From Herminiimonas sp. (GTDB taxonomy: Bacteria > Pseudomonadota > Gammaproteobacteria > Burkholderiales > Burkholderiaceae), in contig JACMQD010000174.1 of the NCBI GenBank assembly GCA_014377155.1, forward strand, positions 1-18,627: 18,627 bases of DNA, written 5' to 3'. Every line of letters begins with the position of its first letter. The stretch's first letter is position 1. The notes below the pieces were generated by a model, which did not search any database, was not told the origin of the DNA, and saw nothing but the letters and a program-made list of their open reading frames with translations. Positions 1-10,203 of the stretch are shown here, in pieces. Made by a program: the position numbers and the translations under genes.

Positions 1-75
1 CACTGCGTCCCAGTCGATTTTCCGTTGCCTTGACTGGGCAGAACGGTGTCGACCCAGATTCCAGGTTCGGTCACG

Positions 76-520
76 TTAAGCCGCGACTGCCGGCATCCGC
101 ACCACGGGCGCTTCACGAATTGGCAAGTTCACCAACGCCGCCGCAAGCGCCAATGCCATATCGGCGTACCACATCCAGCTGAAGTTGCCGTTGCGCGCAA
201 ATGCCAGGCCGCCGAGGTAGGCACCGAAAAAGCCGCCGATCTGGTGCGACAACAGCGTCAGCCCGAACAATGTCGCCAGATAGCGGGTGCCGAACAGCTT
301 GCCGACTAGTCCGGCAGTCGAACAGGCCGATCAGTGCAAGTGCTGCAGCCGAGACGCCGCTGGGCAAGTTGCACAGCGCCACTTCACCCGGCAAATGCGT
401 AACCAGAAACGCAATGTGGAAGCCGCACGTAAAAAATCCGGCATGCAGGAACAGAGGGCTGACCGATGTCAATGGCAAGCTGTACGCGTACGCGACGAAG
501 ACCTGTCTGGTTTTTTCCGC
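76..520 (-). pseudogene. Decayed major facilitator superfamily transporter, C-terminal remnant
   Basis: Two minus-strand segments in different frames together resemble the C-terminal half of a 12-helix MFS permease. The upstream segment (about 520 down to 318) reads through GFFTCGFHIAFLVTHLP, typical of the seventh helix of this type, and breaks off after ALIGLF. The downstream segment (about 318 to 76) reads TAGLVGKLFGTRYLATLFG and then LTLLSHQIGGFFGAYLGG, typical of the eleventh helix region, and ends at a TAA. Roughly the eighth-to-tenth-helix part (about 80-90 codons by comparison with intact relatives as I remember them) is missing, and the junction also shifts the frame. No N-terminal half is recognisable upstream. 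The product cannot be a working transporter. The upstream boundary is approximate because similarity fades gradually. Confidence 0.75.
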
Positions 521-686
521 ATAGGCAGTTTGGCAATGGCGCGAACGGCGCGCAGGTCGTCGCGGCTCGGCGTGATCACGGCGTGTTCATGCTGGAGTAA
601 ATGACGATCGATTCTTGGCATGGAAGCGCTCGATGCAAGCGTATGGCCCGTGGTTTCAACGCAGCCAGATGACATGGGTGTTGAGA
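521..686. other. Non-coding or decayed stretch between the MFS remnant and the methyltransferase gene
   Basis: This stretch holds open frames on both strands, but none reads like a known protein. The minus-strand frame ending at 469 (73 codons) has no recognisable motif. Its position suggests it may be the decayed 5' part of the MFS gene or DNA brought in by the same deletion. No promoter, hairpin or RNA gene stood out. Confidence 0.4.
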
Positions 687-1112
687 TCAAACGATGTACG
701 GCAAGAGCGCTTTCGTACGCATTTTGTAGGCCGCATAACCTTTGTATTTATTGGTCAACATCGCTTCCTCTCGCCTGATTTTCATGATCAAGACCGCTAC
801 AAGGACAATTTCACCAGCCCATTTCAAAGGCGAATGGTAGGCCAGGTTGGCACCCGTTGCGCACAACAAAACACTGGAATACATCGGGTGGCGAATGTAA
901 TGATAAATTCCATTGGTGATGAGCTGGCCACCGGCTGTCGGCTCGGGCATGACCGAAAACGTTTTTCCAGGCATGGCAAAATACGCCATGGCAAAAACCG
1001 ATACGCCAAGCGAGAATACGGCGATCGGTAAGATGGTCAACAAAGGTGCGTCGAGTGGATAGGCAATGAAACCAATCATCGCGAACTGAAGGAAAACCAA
1101 TAAAGAAGACAT
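687..1112 (-). CDS. Small membrane methyltransferase, ICMT/PEMT family
   Basis: The product is about 141 residues with three or four hydrophobic segments. Near the C-terminal half it has the family signature: GIYHYIRHPMYSSVLL, then E.ML..KYKGYAAYK and a closing LLPYI. In the isoprenylcysteine carboxyl methyltransferase/phospholipid methyltransferase superfamily this region binds S-adenosylmethionine next to the membrane. Bacteria lack prenylated CaaX proteins, so the substrate is unknown and could be a lipid or a small molecule. I chose the ATG at 1112 because the first hydrophobic helix follows at once. The open frame continues 22 codons upstream to 1178 with a polar, unlikely leader. No good Shine-Dalgarno sequence precedes 1112, so the start is uncertain. 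The gene is flanked by a pseudogene and oxyR and appears to be transcribed alone. Confidence 0.8.
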   Translation of the reverse strand: MSSLLVFLQFAMIGFIAYPLDAPLLTILPIAVFSLGVSVFAMAYFAMPGKTFSVMPEPTAGGQLITNGIYHYIRHPMYSSVLLCATGANLAYHSPLKWAGEIVLVAVLIMKIRREEAMLTNKYKGYAAYKMRTKALLPYIV

Positions 1113-1279
1113 GTTGGTTGGAGTCTGGTTATTTTTTGAATCGTTAAAGAAGATCATGTCCTGCTGTCGGGGCTGCATGCATCACAACAACCGAGTGAAC
1201 GGCACTGACCGAACAGGTGTAGCAACGACCCCAGGCTTTCCAGTCATCCTGACCGAAAGCAGACAAGCCGCATCCGCAC

Positions 1280-2227
1280 TTACCCTTCCGTTACCTGCTC
1301 ATCATCCAGCATCGTCACGCCGTTGAGATTGCACGCCATCACCGCCTGTCGTACTGCCTCGATTGCCGCATGGCGCGTAAAGCTCTTGCGCCATGCAATC
1401 ACCACGCGGCGCGACGGCACCGGGTGCGCCATCGCCACATAGCGCAACATACCATCCTTGACATGCATGTCCGGCACCGATGCTTGCGGCAAGACAGTAA
1501 TGCCGATGCCGGAGGCGACCATGTGACGGATGGTTTCCAGCGACGAGCCTTCGAAGGTACGGGAAATGCCGTCACCCGAGGTGGAGAAACGTGCCATTTC
1601 CGGACACACTTCCAGCACCTGGTCGCGGAAGCAATGCCCATTACCGAGCAACAGCATGGTTTCTGCTTTCAGGTCGTCAGCAGTAATGGCGCTGCGGTCG
1701 ACCCATGCATGATGCCTGGGCAGGGCCACCACGAACGGTTCGTCGTACAGCGGCTGCACCATCAAGCCGTGATCCGGGAACGGCAAGGCCATGATAGCGG
1801 CGTCCAGTTCCCCCTGCTTGAGCATTTCCAGCAAGCGCACGGTGAAATTTTCTTGCAGGATGAGCGGCATTTGCGGTACGCGGGCGATCATGGTCTTGAC
1901 CAGTGACGGCAGCAGGTAAGGCGCAATAGTGTAGATAATGCCAAGCCTGAACTGACCGGCCAGCGGGTCCTTGTTCTGCTTGGCGATTTCCTTGATGGCG
2001 GCGGTCTGCTCCAACACGCGCTCGGCTTGCGCGACGATCTGCGCACCCAGTGGCGTCATCGAAATCTCGGTGCCGCCACGTTCGAAAATGACCACGCCAA
2101 GCTCGTCTTCCAGCTTCCTGATGGCGACCGACAAGGTTGGCTGCGCGACGAAGCAGGCTTCCGCCGCATGGCCGAAGTGCTTTTGGCGCGCCACCGCGAC
2201 GACGTATTTGAGTTCGGTAAGTGTCAT
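1280..2227 (-). CDS. oxyR: OxyR, hydrogen-peroxide-sensing LysR-type regulator
   Basis: The product is 315 residues. Residues 1-60 form a winged helix-turn-helix (QPTLSVAIRKLEDELGV), and the rest is a periplasmic-binding-protein-like sensor domain. The redox pair is present in GHCFRDQVLEVC: my count puts the cysteines at 199 and 208, the same numbers as in E. coli OxyR. In the family, peroxide drives a disulfide between these two and switches the tetramer into an activator of catalase, peroxiredoxin and iron-homeostasis genes. Conserved sensor-domain segments such as GSSLETIRHMVASGIGITVLP are also present. The gene follows recG on the same strand with a 48-bp gap, so the two are probably co-transcribed; the same pairing, in the opposite order, is known in Pseudomonas aeruginosa. 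No ATAG-N7-CTAT-type OxyR site was found beside it. Confidence 0.95.
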   Translation of the reverse strand: MTLTELKYVVAVARQKHFGHAAEACFVAQPTLSVAIRKLEDELGVVIFERGGTEISMTPLGAQIVAQAERVLEQTAAIKEIAKQNKDPLAGQFRLGIIYTIAPYLLPSLVKTMIARVPQMPLILQENFTVRLLEMLKQGELDAAIMALPFPDHGLMVQPLYDEPFVVALPRHHAWVDRSAITADDLKAETMLLLGNGHCFRDQVLEVCPEMARFSTSGDGISRTFEGSSLETIRHMVASGIGITVLPQASVPDMHVKDGMLRYVAMAHPVPSRRVVIAWRKSFTRHAAIEAVRQAVMACNLNGVTMLDDEQVTEG

Positions 2228-2275
2228 GGGAGTATCTTCGCATAGGCGCAGGAATTATTCAGCGCAAAGAACAAG

Positions 2276-4375
2276 TTACACCTTCAAATATTCTTCCTTG
2301 GCGCCCAGCCAGCGCACCAGGTGCGCCGCCACTGTTGCCGGATCGTTCCGCAACAATTGCTGTGCCGCGTCGCGCGCCAGTTCCACCAGCCACTGGTCGG
2401 TCTCCAGATCCGCAAAGCGCAACATTGCCTGTCCCGACTGCCGCGCGCCGAGAAACTCGCCGGGTCCCCGTATCTGCAAATCTTTGCGGGCGATTTCAAA
2501 ACCGTCAGTGGTTTCGCGCATGGTTTTCAGGCGCTCCTTGGCGATCTGCCCCAGTGGCGCCTGATACAGCAGCAGGCACACGCTGGCAGCCGAGCCGCGC
2601 CCGACGCGTCCGCGCAACTGGTGCAGCTGCGACAGGCCGAAGCGTTCGGCATGCTCGATTACCATCAGCGATGCGTTCGGAACATCGACGCCGACTTCGA
2701 TTACCGTAGTCGCGACCAGCACATGAATTTCGCCGCGCGTGAAGGCATCCATCACTTCCTGTTTTTCAAACGGCTTCAGGCGGCCGTGTACCAGGCCGAC
2801 CAGCAGGTCCGGCAAGGCTGCCATCAGCGCCATGTGGGTATCGGTCGCAGTCTGTAGTTGCAACGCTTCGGACTCTTCGATCAGCGGGCAGACCCAATAC
2901 GCCTGCCGGCCTTCCTGCGCTGCCGCATGCACCCGCTCGATGACTTCATCGCGCCGGGTCTGGTCGATCACGCGAGTCACGATCGGCGTGCGGCCCGGCG
3001 GCAGTTCGTCGATCACCGATACTTCCAGATCGGCATAATAAGTCATCGCCAGCGTGCGCGGAATCGGCGTGGCCGACATCATCAGCTGGTGCGGCACGGT
3101 GTGCATGCCCTCGTGCGTGGCGGATTCTGCCAGACCCTTGTTGCGTAGCGTCAGGCGCTGGCCGACGCCGAACCGGTGCTGCTCATCGACGATGACCAGA
3201 CCCAGTCTGGCGAACTGCACCGCCTCCTGGAACACGGCATGGGTGCCGATAACCAGTTGCGCCTGGCCCGATTCGATCCGGGCCTGGGCGTCGGTCTTGT
3301 CCTTTTTTTTCAGGCTGCCGGTCAGCCAGACGACGTGGATGCCGAGCGGCACCATCCAGCCGGCGATCTTGCGAAAATGCTGATCGGCCAGGATTTCGGT
3401 GGGCGCCATCAGCACCGCCTGAAAGCCGCTGTCGATGGCCTGCGCCGCCGCCAGCGCTGCGACCACGGTCTTGCCGCTGCCGACGTCGCCCTGCAGCAAC
3501 CGTTGCATCGGATAGGGCGCCTGCAAGTCAGCGCGGATCTGTGCCAGCACGCGCTGTTGCGCGCCGGTCAATTCGAACGGCAAGGTATTTCTGAATGCAT
3601 CCGACAGCGCGCCGATGACCGGCAGCGGCGGCGATCCCTTGGCCCGGCGCGCTACTTGCGCGCGCTTGAGCGATAGCTGTTGCGCCAGCAGTTCATCGAA
3701 CTTCATGCGCACCCAGGCCGGATGCGACCGGTCTTCCAGCGCACCTTCGTCGACGTCGGACGGCGGACTGTGCAGCACGCGCACTGCCGCTTCGAACGGC
3801 ATCAGCGCCAGCGCCGCGCGCATCGGTTCAGGCAGTGTGTCGTGCCAGTCGAGGCGCGCCATCGCATCGCCGATGGCCTTGCGCAGGTAGGCTTGCGACA
3901 GGCCATCGCCGGCTGGATAGACCGGTGTCAGTACCATTGGCAGCGGTGCCCCTTCGATCACGACCTTGTAAGCCGGATGCACCATCTCGGCACCGAAAAA
4001 ACCATGCCGCATTTCGCCCCGTGCGCGGATACGCGTGCCGACGGCCATCTGCCGTGTCTGGCTGCCATAAAAATTCAGGAAGCGCATGACCAGCTGGCTG
4101 CTGTCGTCGGCGATCGTCACCACCAGTTGGCGTCGTGGCCGAAACTGCACATCGCAAGCCGTCACCACACCTTCGACCTGCACTGCATGACCCGCCATGA
4201 AGCCGCCTTCACGGATCGATACCACCTGGGTTTCGTCTTCGTACCGCATCGGCAAATGCAGGACCAGATCGGTATCGGTACCCAATCCCATGCGCGCCAG
4301 CTTGTCGGCGGCTTTTTCGCTACGGGTCTTGGCGGGTGCGGCTGGCGCGGCGGGCTTTTTCTTCAGGACTGGCAT
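2276..4375 (-). CDS. recG: RecG, ATP-dependent DNA branch-migration helicase
   Basis: The product is 699 residues, the normal RecG length. The N-terminal third carries the OB-fold wedge domain (around residues 55-140) that splits fork DNA. The helicase core has Walker A GDVGSGKT (296-303), Walker B/motif II as DEQH (397-400), motif III in MMSATPIPRT (about 432-441) and motif VI in QLRGRVGRG (586-594). The C-terminal TRG-like segment has RKDLQIRGPGEFLGARQSG. In the family this enzyme unwinds stalled replication forks and Holliday junctions using ATP in the cytoplasm. The first 20 residues are lysine- and alanine-rich and probably disordered. The Shine-Dalgarno sequence is weak. The gene is divergent from queA and runs into oxyR. 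Confidence 0.97.
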   Translation of the reverse strand: MPVLKKKPAAPAAPAKTRSEKAADKLARMGLGTDTDLVLHLPMRYEDETQVVSIREGGFMAGHAVQVEGVVTACDVQFRPRRQLVVTIADDSSQLVMRFLNFYGSQTRQMAVGTRIRARGEMRHGFFGAEMVHPAYKVVIEGAPLPMVLTPVYPAGDGLSQAYLRKAIGDAMARLDWHDTLPEPMRAALALMPFEAAVRVLHSPPSDVDEGALEDRSHPAWVRMKFDELLAQQLSLKRAQVARRAKGSPPLPVIGALSDAFRNTLPFELTGAQQRVLAQIRADLQAPYPMQRLLQGDVGSGKTVVAALAAAQAIDSGFQAVLMAPTEILADQHFRKIAGWMVPLGIHVVWLTGSLKKKDKTDAQARIESGQAQLVIGTHAVFQEAVQFARLGLVIVDEQHRFGVGQRLTLRNKGLAESATHEGMHTVPHQLMMSATPIPRTLAMTYYADLEVSVIDELPPGRTPIVTRVIDQTRRDEVIERVHAAAQEGRQAYWVCPLIEESEALQLQTATDTHMALMAALPDLLVGLVHGRLKPFEKQEVMDAFTRGEIHVLVATTVIEVGVDVPNASLMVIEHAERFGLSQLHQLRGRVGRGSAASVCLLLYQAPLGQIAKERLKTMRETTDGFEIARKDLQIRGPGEFLGARQSGQAMLRFADLETDQWLVELARDAAQQLLRNDPATVAAHLVRWLGAKEEYLKV

Positions 4376-4529
4376 ATCGGGCCGTAAATCAGGCGGCAGG
4401 GCGTAAAATAGTGGGTTCCAAAAAACTTGCAGTCAGTTGTCATCGCGTCTTTTGCATCGATGACCTTGTCAGGCGATAAAGCCGTGTAACCATAGCAGTT
4501 CCCGACGCAGTCGGATACACCCTCAGACC
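4376..4529. promoter_or_regulatory. Divergent recG/queA intergenic region with a leader hairpin
   Basis: These 154 bp must hold the promoters of recG (minus) and queA (plus), but neither is strong. On the plus strand TAAAAT at 4404-4409 could be a -10 for queA without a good -35. On the minus strand TATTTT overlapping the same site lies about 17 bp from ACTGCA and could serve recG. A 7-bp perfect stem, GTCATCG at 4439-4445 and CGATGAC at 4458-4464 with a 12-nt loop, would lie in the queA leader. A preQ1 riboswitch was considered and not recognised. Confidence 0.35.
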
Positions 4530-6726
<2,197 letters not shown>

Positions 6727-6773
6727 CGGCTATTTAAGGTTCCAGACTGCAACACGGTAAACGCTTGAGCAGG

Positions 6774-6782
6774 TGCTAAAAT
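6774..6782 (+). promoter_or_regulatory. Possible extended -10 promoter for yajC-secD-secF
   Basis: TGCTAAAAT forms an extended -10 (TG at 6774-6775, TAAAAT at 6777-6782), 32 bp before the GTG start of yajC. No good -35 lies 16-18 bp upstream, which an extended -10 can tolerate. If used, it would let the translocase genes be expressed apart from queA-tgt. Confidence 0.4.
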
Positions 6783-6814
6783 GCCGGGTTATTCACACTC
6801 ACCCGGAGCGCCAC

Positions 6815-7138
6815 GTGTTCATTTCCAACGCCAATGCACAATCGTTAATTCCTGGCATGGATGGCAATCTCGCCAGTTTCCTGCCGATCATCCTGATGTT
6901 CGTGGTTCTTTATTTCCTGATGATTCGTCCCCAGATGAAGCGCCAGAAGGAACAGAAATCGATGATGGATGCGCTTGGCAAGGGCGACGAAGTCGTCACG
7001 GCAGGCGGTATTCTGGGCCGGATCACCAAGGTCGCCGAAGGCTACCTGACCATCGAAATCGCTACCGGTACCGAGATCGTGGTGCAAAAGAACGCGATCA
7101 CGACGCTGTTGCCAAAAGGTACGATCAAGTCGGTCTGA
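6815..7138 (+). CDS. yajC: YajC, Sec translocase accessory membrane protein
   Basis: The product is 107 residues from a GTG start. I chose GTG 6815 over the in-frame ATG at 6773 because it gives the family N-terminus FISNANAQ and has GGAG at 6804-6807 seven bases upstream. The extra 14 residues of the longer form would also overlap the predicted -10. After a short N-terminal tail comes a single transmembrane helix (FLPIILMFVVLYFLMI), then RPQMKRQKE. A small cytoplasmic domain follows, with the family block GDEVVTAGGILGRITKV. YajC associates with SecD and SecF and with SecYEG in the inner membrane, and its gene commonly lies directly before theirs, as here. Confidence 0.93.
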   Translation: MFISNANAQSLIPGMDGNLASFLPIILMFVVLYFLMIRPQMKRQKEQKSMMDALGKGDEVVTAGGILGRITKVAEGYLTIEIATGTEIVVQKNAITTLLPKGTIKSV

Positions 7139-7147
7139 CCGCTTCGC

Positions 7148-7185
7148 ATGCCCGTTGTCGTCCGAGTCCCGGGCGTGACGGGCAT
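7148..7185 (+). repeat. Inverted repeat in the yajC-secD gap
   Basis: ATGCCCGT at 7148-7155 and ACGGGCAT at 7178-7185 are perfect complements separated by 22 nt. G-U pairs could extend the stem by up to three base pairs. There is no T-run after it, so it is not a standard terminator. It lies 48 bp before the secD start and could stabilise or process the transcript. Confidence 0.5.
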
Positions 7186-7233
7186 TGTCCGGTAACAAGT
7201 CGCCTGATGCCTCACACTGAACGCTGAAACGAT

Positions 7234-9096
7234 ATGAATCGCTATCCCATCTGGAAATATGTAGTCATCGTCATCGCCTTGCTGTTCGGCGTGTTGTACA
7301 CCTTACCGAATTTTTATGGTGAATCGCCGGCCCTGCAGATCAGCAGCGCCAAAGCGACTATCAAGGTCACACCCGCCACCGTGCAACTGGTGCAGGACGC
7401 CCTCAAGAAAAACAATGCCATTGTCGAGAATGTTTTTTATGAAGCCGTGGGCAACCAGGGTTCCGTACGTGCGCGCTTCGCCGACCTGAACCGGCAATTC
7501 CAGGCCAAGACGCTGCTGGAAAAAGAACTGAACCTGGCCGATCCGGCCGACCCGACTTACCTCGTCGCCTTCAACTTGTTGCCCAATACGCCGGCCTGGC
7601 TGCAAGCTCTGCGCGCCTTTCCGATGTATCTCGGCCTCGATTTGCGCGGCGGCGTGCATTTCATGTTGCAAGTCGATACCAAGGCATTGTTCACCAAGCG
7701 TTTGCAGGGCCTGGAAGCGTCAGCCCGTAGCCTGCTGCGCGACAAGAGTGTCCGACACAGCGGCATTAGCCGTACCGCTGATGGCGTCGAAATCCAGTTC
7801 GGCGATGCCGCCACGCGCGCCAAGGCGCGTGAAGTGCTGGCCGCGCAATTGGGCGAGCTGGTGCTGACCGATTCGCCCGGCGCTGATAACCTCAAGCTTA
7901 CTGCCACAATCAAGCCGGAAGCGATTCGCCAGACCGTCGAAGACGGCGTCAAGCAGAACATCCTGACCTTGTCCAAACGTGTCAACGAGTTGGGCGTGGC
8001 CGAGCCCTTGATCCAGCGGCAGGGCGCGGATCGCATCGTGGTTGAATTGCCCGGCGTGCAGGATGTCACCGGTGCCCGCAACATTCTCGGCAAGACCGCC
8101 ACGCTCGAAGTCCGGCTGGTCGACGAGTCGGTCCGGCGCGGCGATGAGCTGACCGGTGCCGTACCATTCGGCTCGGAACTGTTCAAGGTCGGTCGGGGTG
8201 CGCCGACGGTGGTCTACAAGGACCCGATCATTACCGGCGACTACATCGCCAGCGCATCGGCCAGTTTCGACGAAAACCAGCAACCTGCGGTCAGCATCGA
8301 TCTCAATGGCGACGGCGGGCGCAAAATGCGCGAAGCCACCCGTGACAAGATCGGCAAGTCGATGGCCATCGTGTTGTTCGAAAAAGGCAAGGGCGAAGTG
8401 TTGACGGTCGCCACCATCCGCGACGTGCTGGGGTCGAGTTTCCGCATCACCGGCATGGGTTCGGCCGAAGCGTCTGCCGAACTGGCACTGCTGTTGCGCG
8501 CCGGATCGCTGGCGGCGCCGATGGAAATCATCGAGGAGGCCACCATTGGACCGCAACTCGGTGCCGAAAACATCAGCAAGGGTTTCAACTCGACCCTGTA
8601 TGGATTCGCCGCCATTGCGCTGTTCATGATCGTTTATTACCACCTGTTCGGCGTCTTCAGCGTCTTTGCACTGGCCGTCAACTTGCTGTTGCTGGTGGCG
8701 ATCCTGTCGCGCATGCAGGCCACGCTGACCTTGCCGGGTATCGCGGCGATTGCCTTCACGCTCGGTATGGCGATCGATGCCAATGTGCTCATCAACGAAC
8801 GTATTCGCGAGGAACTGCGCTCCGGCAATTCACCACAGGCAGCGATTGCGATCGGTTTCGACCGCGCCTGGGCGACCATTCTCGACTCCAACGTAACGAC
8901 GCTGATTGCTGGTCTGGCTTTGCTGATCTTCGGCTCCGGTGCCATTCGCGGCTTTGCTGTGGTGCATTGCCTGGGCATCGTGACATCGATCTTTTCGTCC
9001 GTGTTTATCTCGCGCGGCGTGGCCAACTTGTGGTACGGCCGCAAAAAGAAACTGACCGGGCTCTCGATCGGACAGATCTGGAAACCGGCTGCCTGA
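7234..9096 (+). CDS. secD: SecD, protein translocase subunit (RND family)
   Basis: The product is 620 residues. One transmembrane helix at about 7-25 (YVVIVIALLFGVLYTL) is followed by the large periplasmic P1 domain. The conserved LGLDLRGG is at 133-140. A second conserved block lies around VNELGVAEPLIQRQGADRI. Five more helices follow from about residue 450 to 605. They include GMAIDANVLINERIREE (about 511-527), whose aspartate is part of the proton-conducting path in the family. SecD works with SecF to pull preproteins across the inner membrane using the proton motive force after SecA/SecYEG insertion. Its position between yajC and secF is the classical operon order. The Shine-Dalgarno sequence is weak. 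Confidence 0.97.
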   Translation: MNRYPIWKYVVIVIALLFGVLYTLPNFYGESPALQISSAKATIKVTPATVQLVQDALKKNNAIVENVFYEAVGNQGSVRARFADLNRQFQAKTLLEKELNLADPADPTYLVAFNLLPNTPAWLQALRAFPMYLGLDLRGGVHFMLQVDTKALFTKRLQGLEASARSLLRDKSVRHSGISRTADGVEIQFGDAATRAKAREVLAAQLGELVLTDSPGADNLKLTATIKPEAIRQTVEDGVKQNILTLSKRVNELGVAEPLIQRQGADRIVVELPGVQDVTGARNILGKTATLEVRLVDESVRRGDELTGAVPFGSELFKVGRGAPTVVYKDPIITGDYIASASASFDENQQPAVSIDLNGDGGRKMREATRDKIGKSMAIVLFEKGKGEVLTVATIRDVLGSSFRITGMGSAEASAELALLLRAGSLAAPMEIIEEATIGPQLGAENISKGFNSTLYGFAAIALFMIVYYHLFGVFSVFALAVNLLLLVAILSRMQATLTLPGIAAIAFTLGMAIDANVLINERIREELRSGNSPQAAIAIGFDRAWATILDSNVTTLIAGLALLIFGSGAIRGFAVVHCLGIVTSIFSSVFISRGVANLWYGRKKKLTGLSIGQIWKPAA

Positions 9097-9109
9097 TCGT
9101 TCGGCATCA

Positions 9110-9123
9110 TTTTTACGTAAAAA
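9110..9123. repeat. Perfect 14-bp palindrome after secD
   Basis: Five T, ACGT and five A form a perfect palindrome 14 bp after the secD stop. It is AT-rich and has no loop, so as RNA it would be a weak hairpin; as DNA it could be a protein site. It shares the 116-bp secD-secF gap with the larger hairpin at 9145-9189. Confidence 0.5.
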
Positions 9124-9144
9124 ACAGACAGCATTGATTTGGCA

Positions 9145-9189
9145 TTCGTGAAACGGTCGTTGCCTGCATGGCAACCGGCCCTTCACGAA
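9145..9189 (+). repeat. Two-tier hairpin in the secD-secF gap
   Basis: The outer arms TTCGTGAA (9145-9152) and TTCACGAA (9182-9189) pair perfectly. Inside them GTTGCC (9159-9164) pairs perfectly with GGCAAC (9170-9175) around a 5-nt loop. The structure ends just before the purine-rich Shine-Dalgarno sequence of secF (GAGGAAA, about 9203-9209), with no T-run following. It could regulate secF translation or mark a processing site, but that is inference. Confidence 0.6.
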
Positions 9190-9212
9190 AATAGCCGGAA
9201 AAGAGGAAAGTA

Positions 9213-10157
9213 ATGGAGTTTTTCCGTATCAGAAAAGATATCCCGTTCATGCGGCATGCGGTGATATTCAATGTCATCTCGGCGCTGACGTTCGTGGCAG
9301 CCGTGTTTTTCATGGTCAACAAAGGTTTGCACTTGTCGATCGAATTCACGGGTGGCACCCTGATGGAAGTGGTTTATCCGAAAGCAGCCGATCTTGAAAA
9401 GATGCGTAACACCGTCACTAGTCTGGGTTATGCCGATGCGCAGGTGCAGAGCTTCGGTACTGCTGAAGACGTGATCATTCGTCTGCCGACCATCAAGAAC
9501 GTCAATACTTCGCAAATCAGCGAAAAGGTATTTTCGGCCCTGAAAGCCCAGGATGATGCGGTCAAGCTCAAGCGGGTCGATTATGTCGGCGCTCAGGTCG
9601 GTGAGGAATTGGCGCACGACGGCCTGATGGCGCTGGCGATGGTGGTCATCGGCATCATGATCTACCTGGCCTTCCGATTCGAATGGAAATTCGCGGTCGC
9701 CGCGATCATCGCCAACTTGCACGACGTGGTGATCATTCTCGGTTTCTTCGCGTTCTTCCAGTGGGAATTTTCGCTTACCGTACTGGCCGCGATTCTGGCG
9801 GTACTCGGCTACTCGGTCAATGAGTCGGTGGTGGTGTTCGACCGGGTGCGTGAAACCTTCCGCGACCGACGCTACGGCAAACATGCGACCGCCGAGGTGA
9901 TGAACCACGCGATTACCAGCACCATCTCCCGCACCATCATCACCCACGGATCGACCCAGATGATGGTGTTGTCGATGCTGCTGATCGGCGGCCAGACCTT
10001 GCATTATTTTGCCATTGCGCTGACCATCGGTATTCTGTTCGGAATCTATTCATCGGTATTCGTGGCGGCGGCCGTCGCCATGTGGCTGGGCGTGACCCGC
10101 GAAGACCTGATCAAGCCGATCAAGGAAAAGGACGAGGCCGACGGCGCTGTTGTATAA
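9213..10157 (+). CDS. secF: SecF, protein translocase subunit (RND family)
   Basis: The product is 314 residues, the normal SecF length. The first transmembrane helix lies at about 17-35. The family block IEFTGGTLMEV follows at about 45-55, at the start of the periplasmic P4 domain. Five C-terminal helices begin near residue 130, and GYSVNESVVVFDRVRE starts at about 199. SecF pairs with SecD in the inner membrane for the late step of Sec export. The start is well supported by GAGGAAAG just upstream. It is the last gene before a strong terminator. Confidence 0.97.
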   Translation: MEFFRIRKDIPFMRHAVIFNVISALTFVAAVFFMVNKGLHLSIEFTGGTLMEVVYPKAADLEKMRNTVTSLGYADAQVQSFGTAEDVIIRLPTIKNVNTSQISEKVFSALKAQDDAVKLKRVDYVGAQVGEELAHDGLMALAMVVIGIMIYLAFRFEWKFAVAAIIANLHDVVIILGFFAFFQWEFSLTVLAAILAVLGYSVNESVVVFDRVRETFRDRRYGKHATAEVMNHAITSTISRTIITHGSTQMMVLSMLLIGGQTLHYFAIALTIGILFGIYSSVFVAAAVAMWLGVTREDLIKPIKEKDEADGAVV

Positions 10158-10176
10158 CTTTTGAAAGTTTTAAAGG

Positions 10177-10203
10177 GCCAGCCTGTCGTGCTGGCTTTTT
10201 TTT
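10177..10203 (+). terminator. Rho-independent terminator after secF
   Basis: GCCAGC (10177-10182), a 7-nt loop and GCTGGC (10190-10195) form a perfect stem, followed directly by eight T. It starts 20 bp after the secF stop and closes the translocase transcript. Confidence 0.92.

Noticed and set aside
615..1031. Plus-strand 138-codon frame
   Set aside because: It is antisense to the ICMT-type gene and has no recognisable motif.
1205..1259. Two copies of CTGACCGAA before the ICMT-type gene
   Set aside because: Only nine bases, irregularly placed, with no further similarity around them; likely chance.
3680..4387. Plus-strand 235-codon frame opposite recG
   Set aside because: Histidine- and arginine-rich composition typical of the antisense of a GC-rich gene; recG motifs on the other strand are unambiguous.
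4376..4529. preQ1 riboswitch before queA
   Set aside because: The hairpin plus downstream A-rich pseudoknot strand of class I was not found, and other classes were not recognisable by eye.
6773..6814. ATG start for yajC at 6773
   Set aside because: It overlaps the predicted -10 and adds 14 residues unlike the family; GTG 6815 has GGAG at the right distance.
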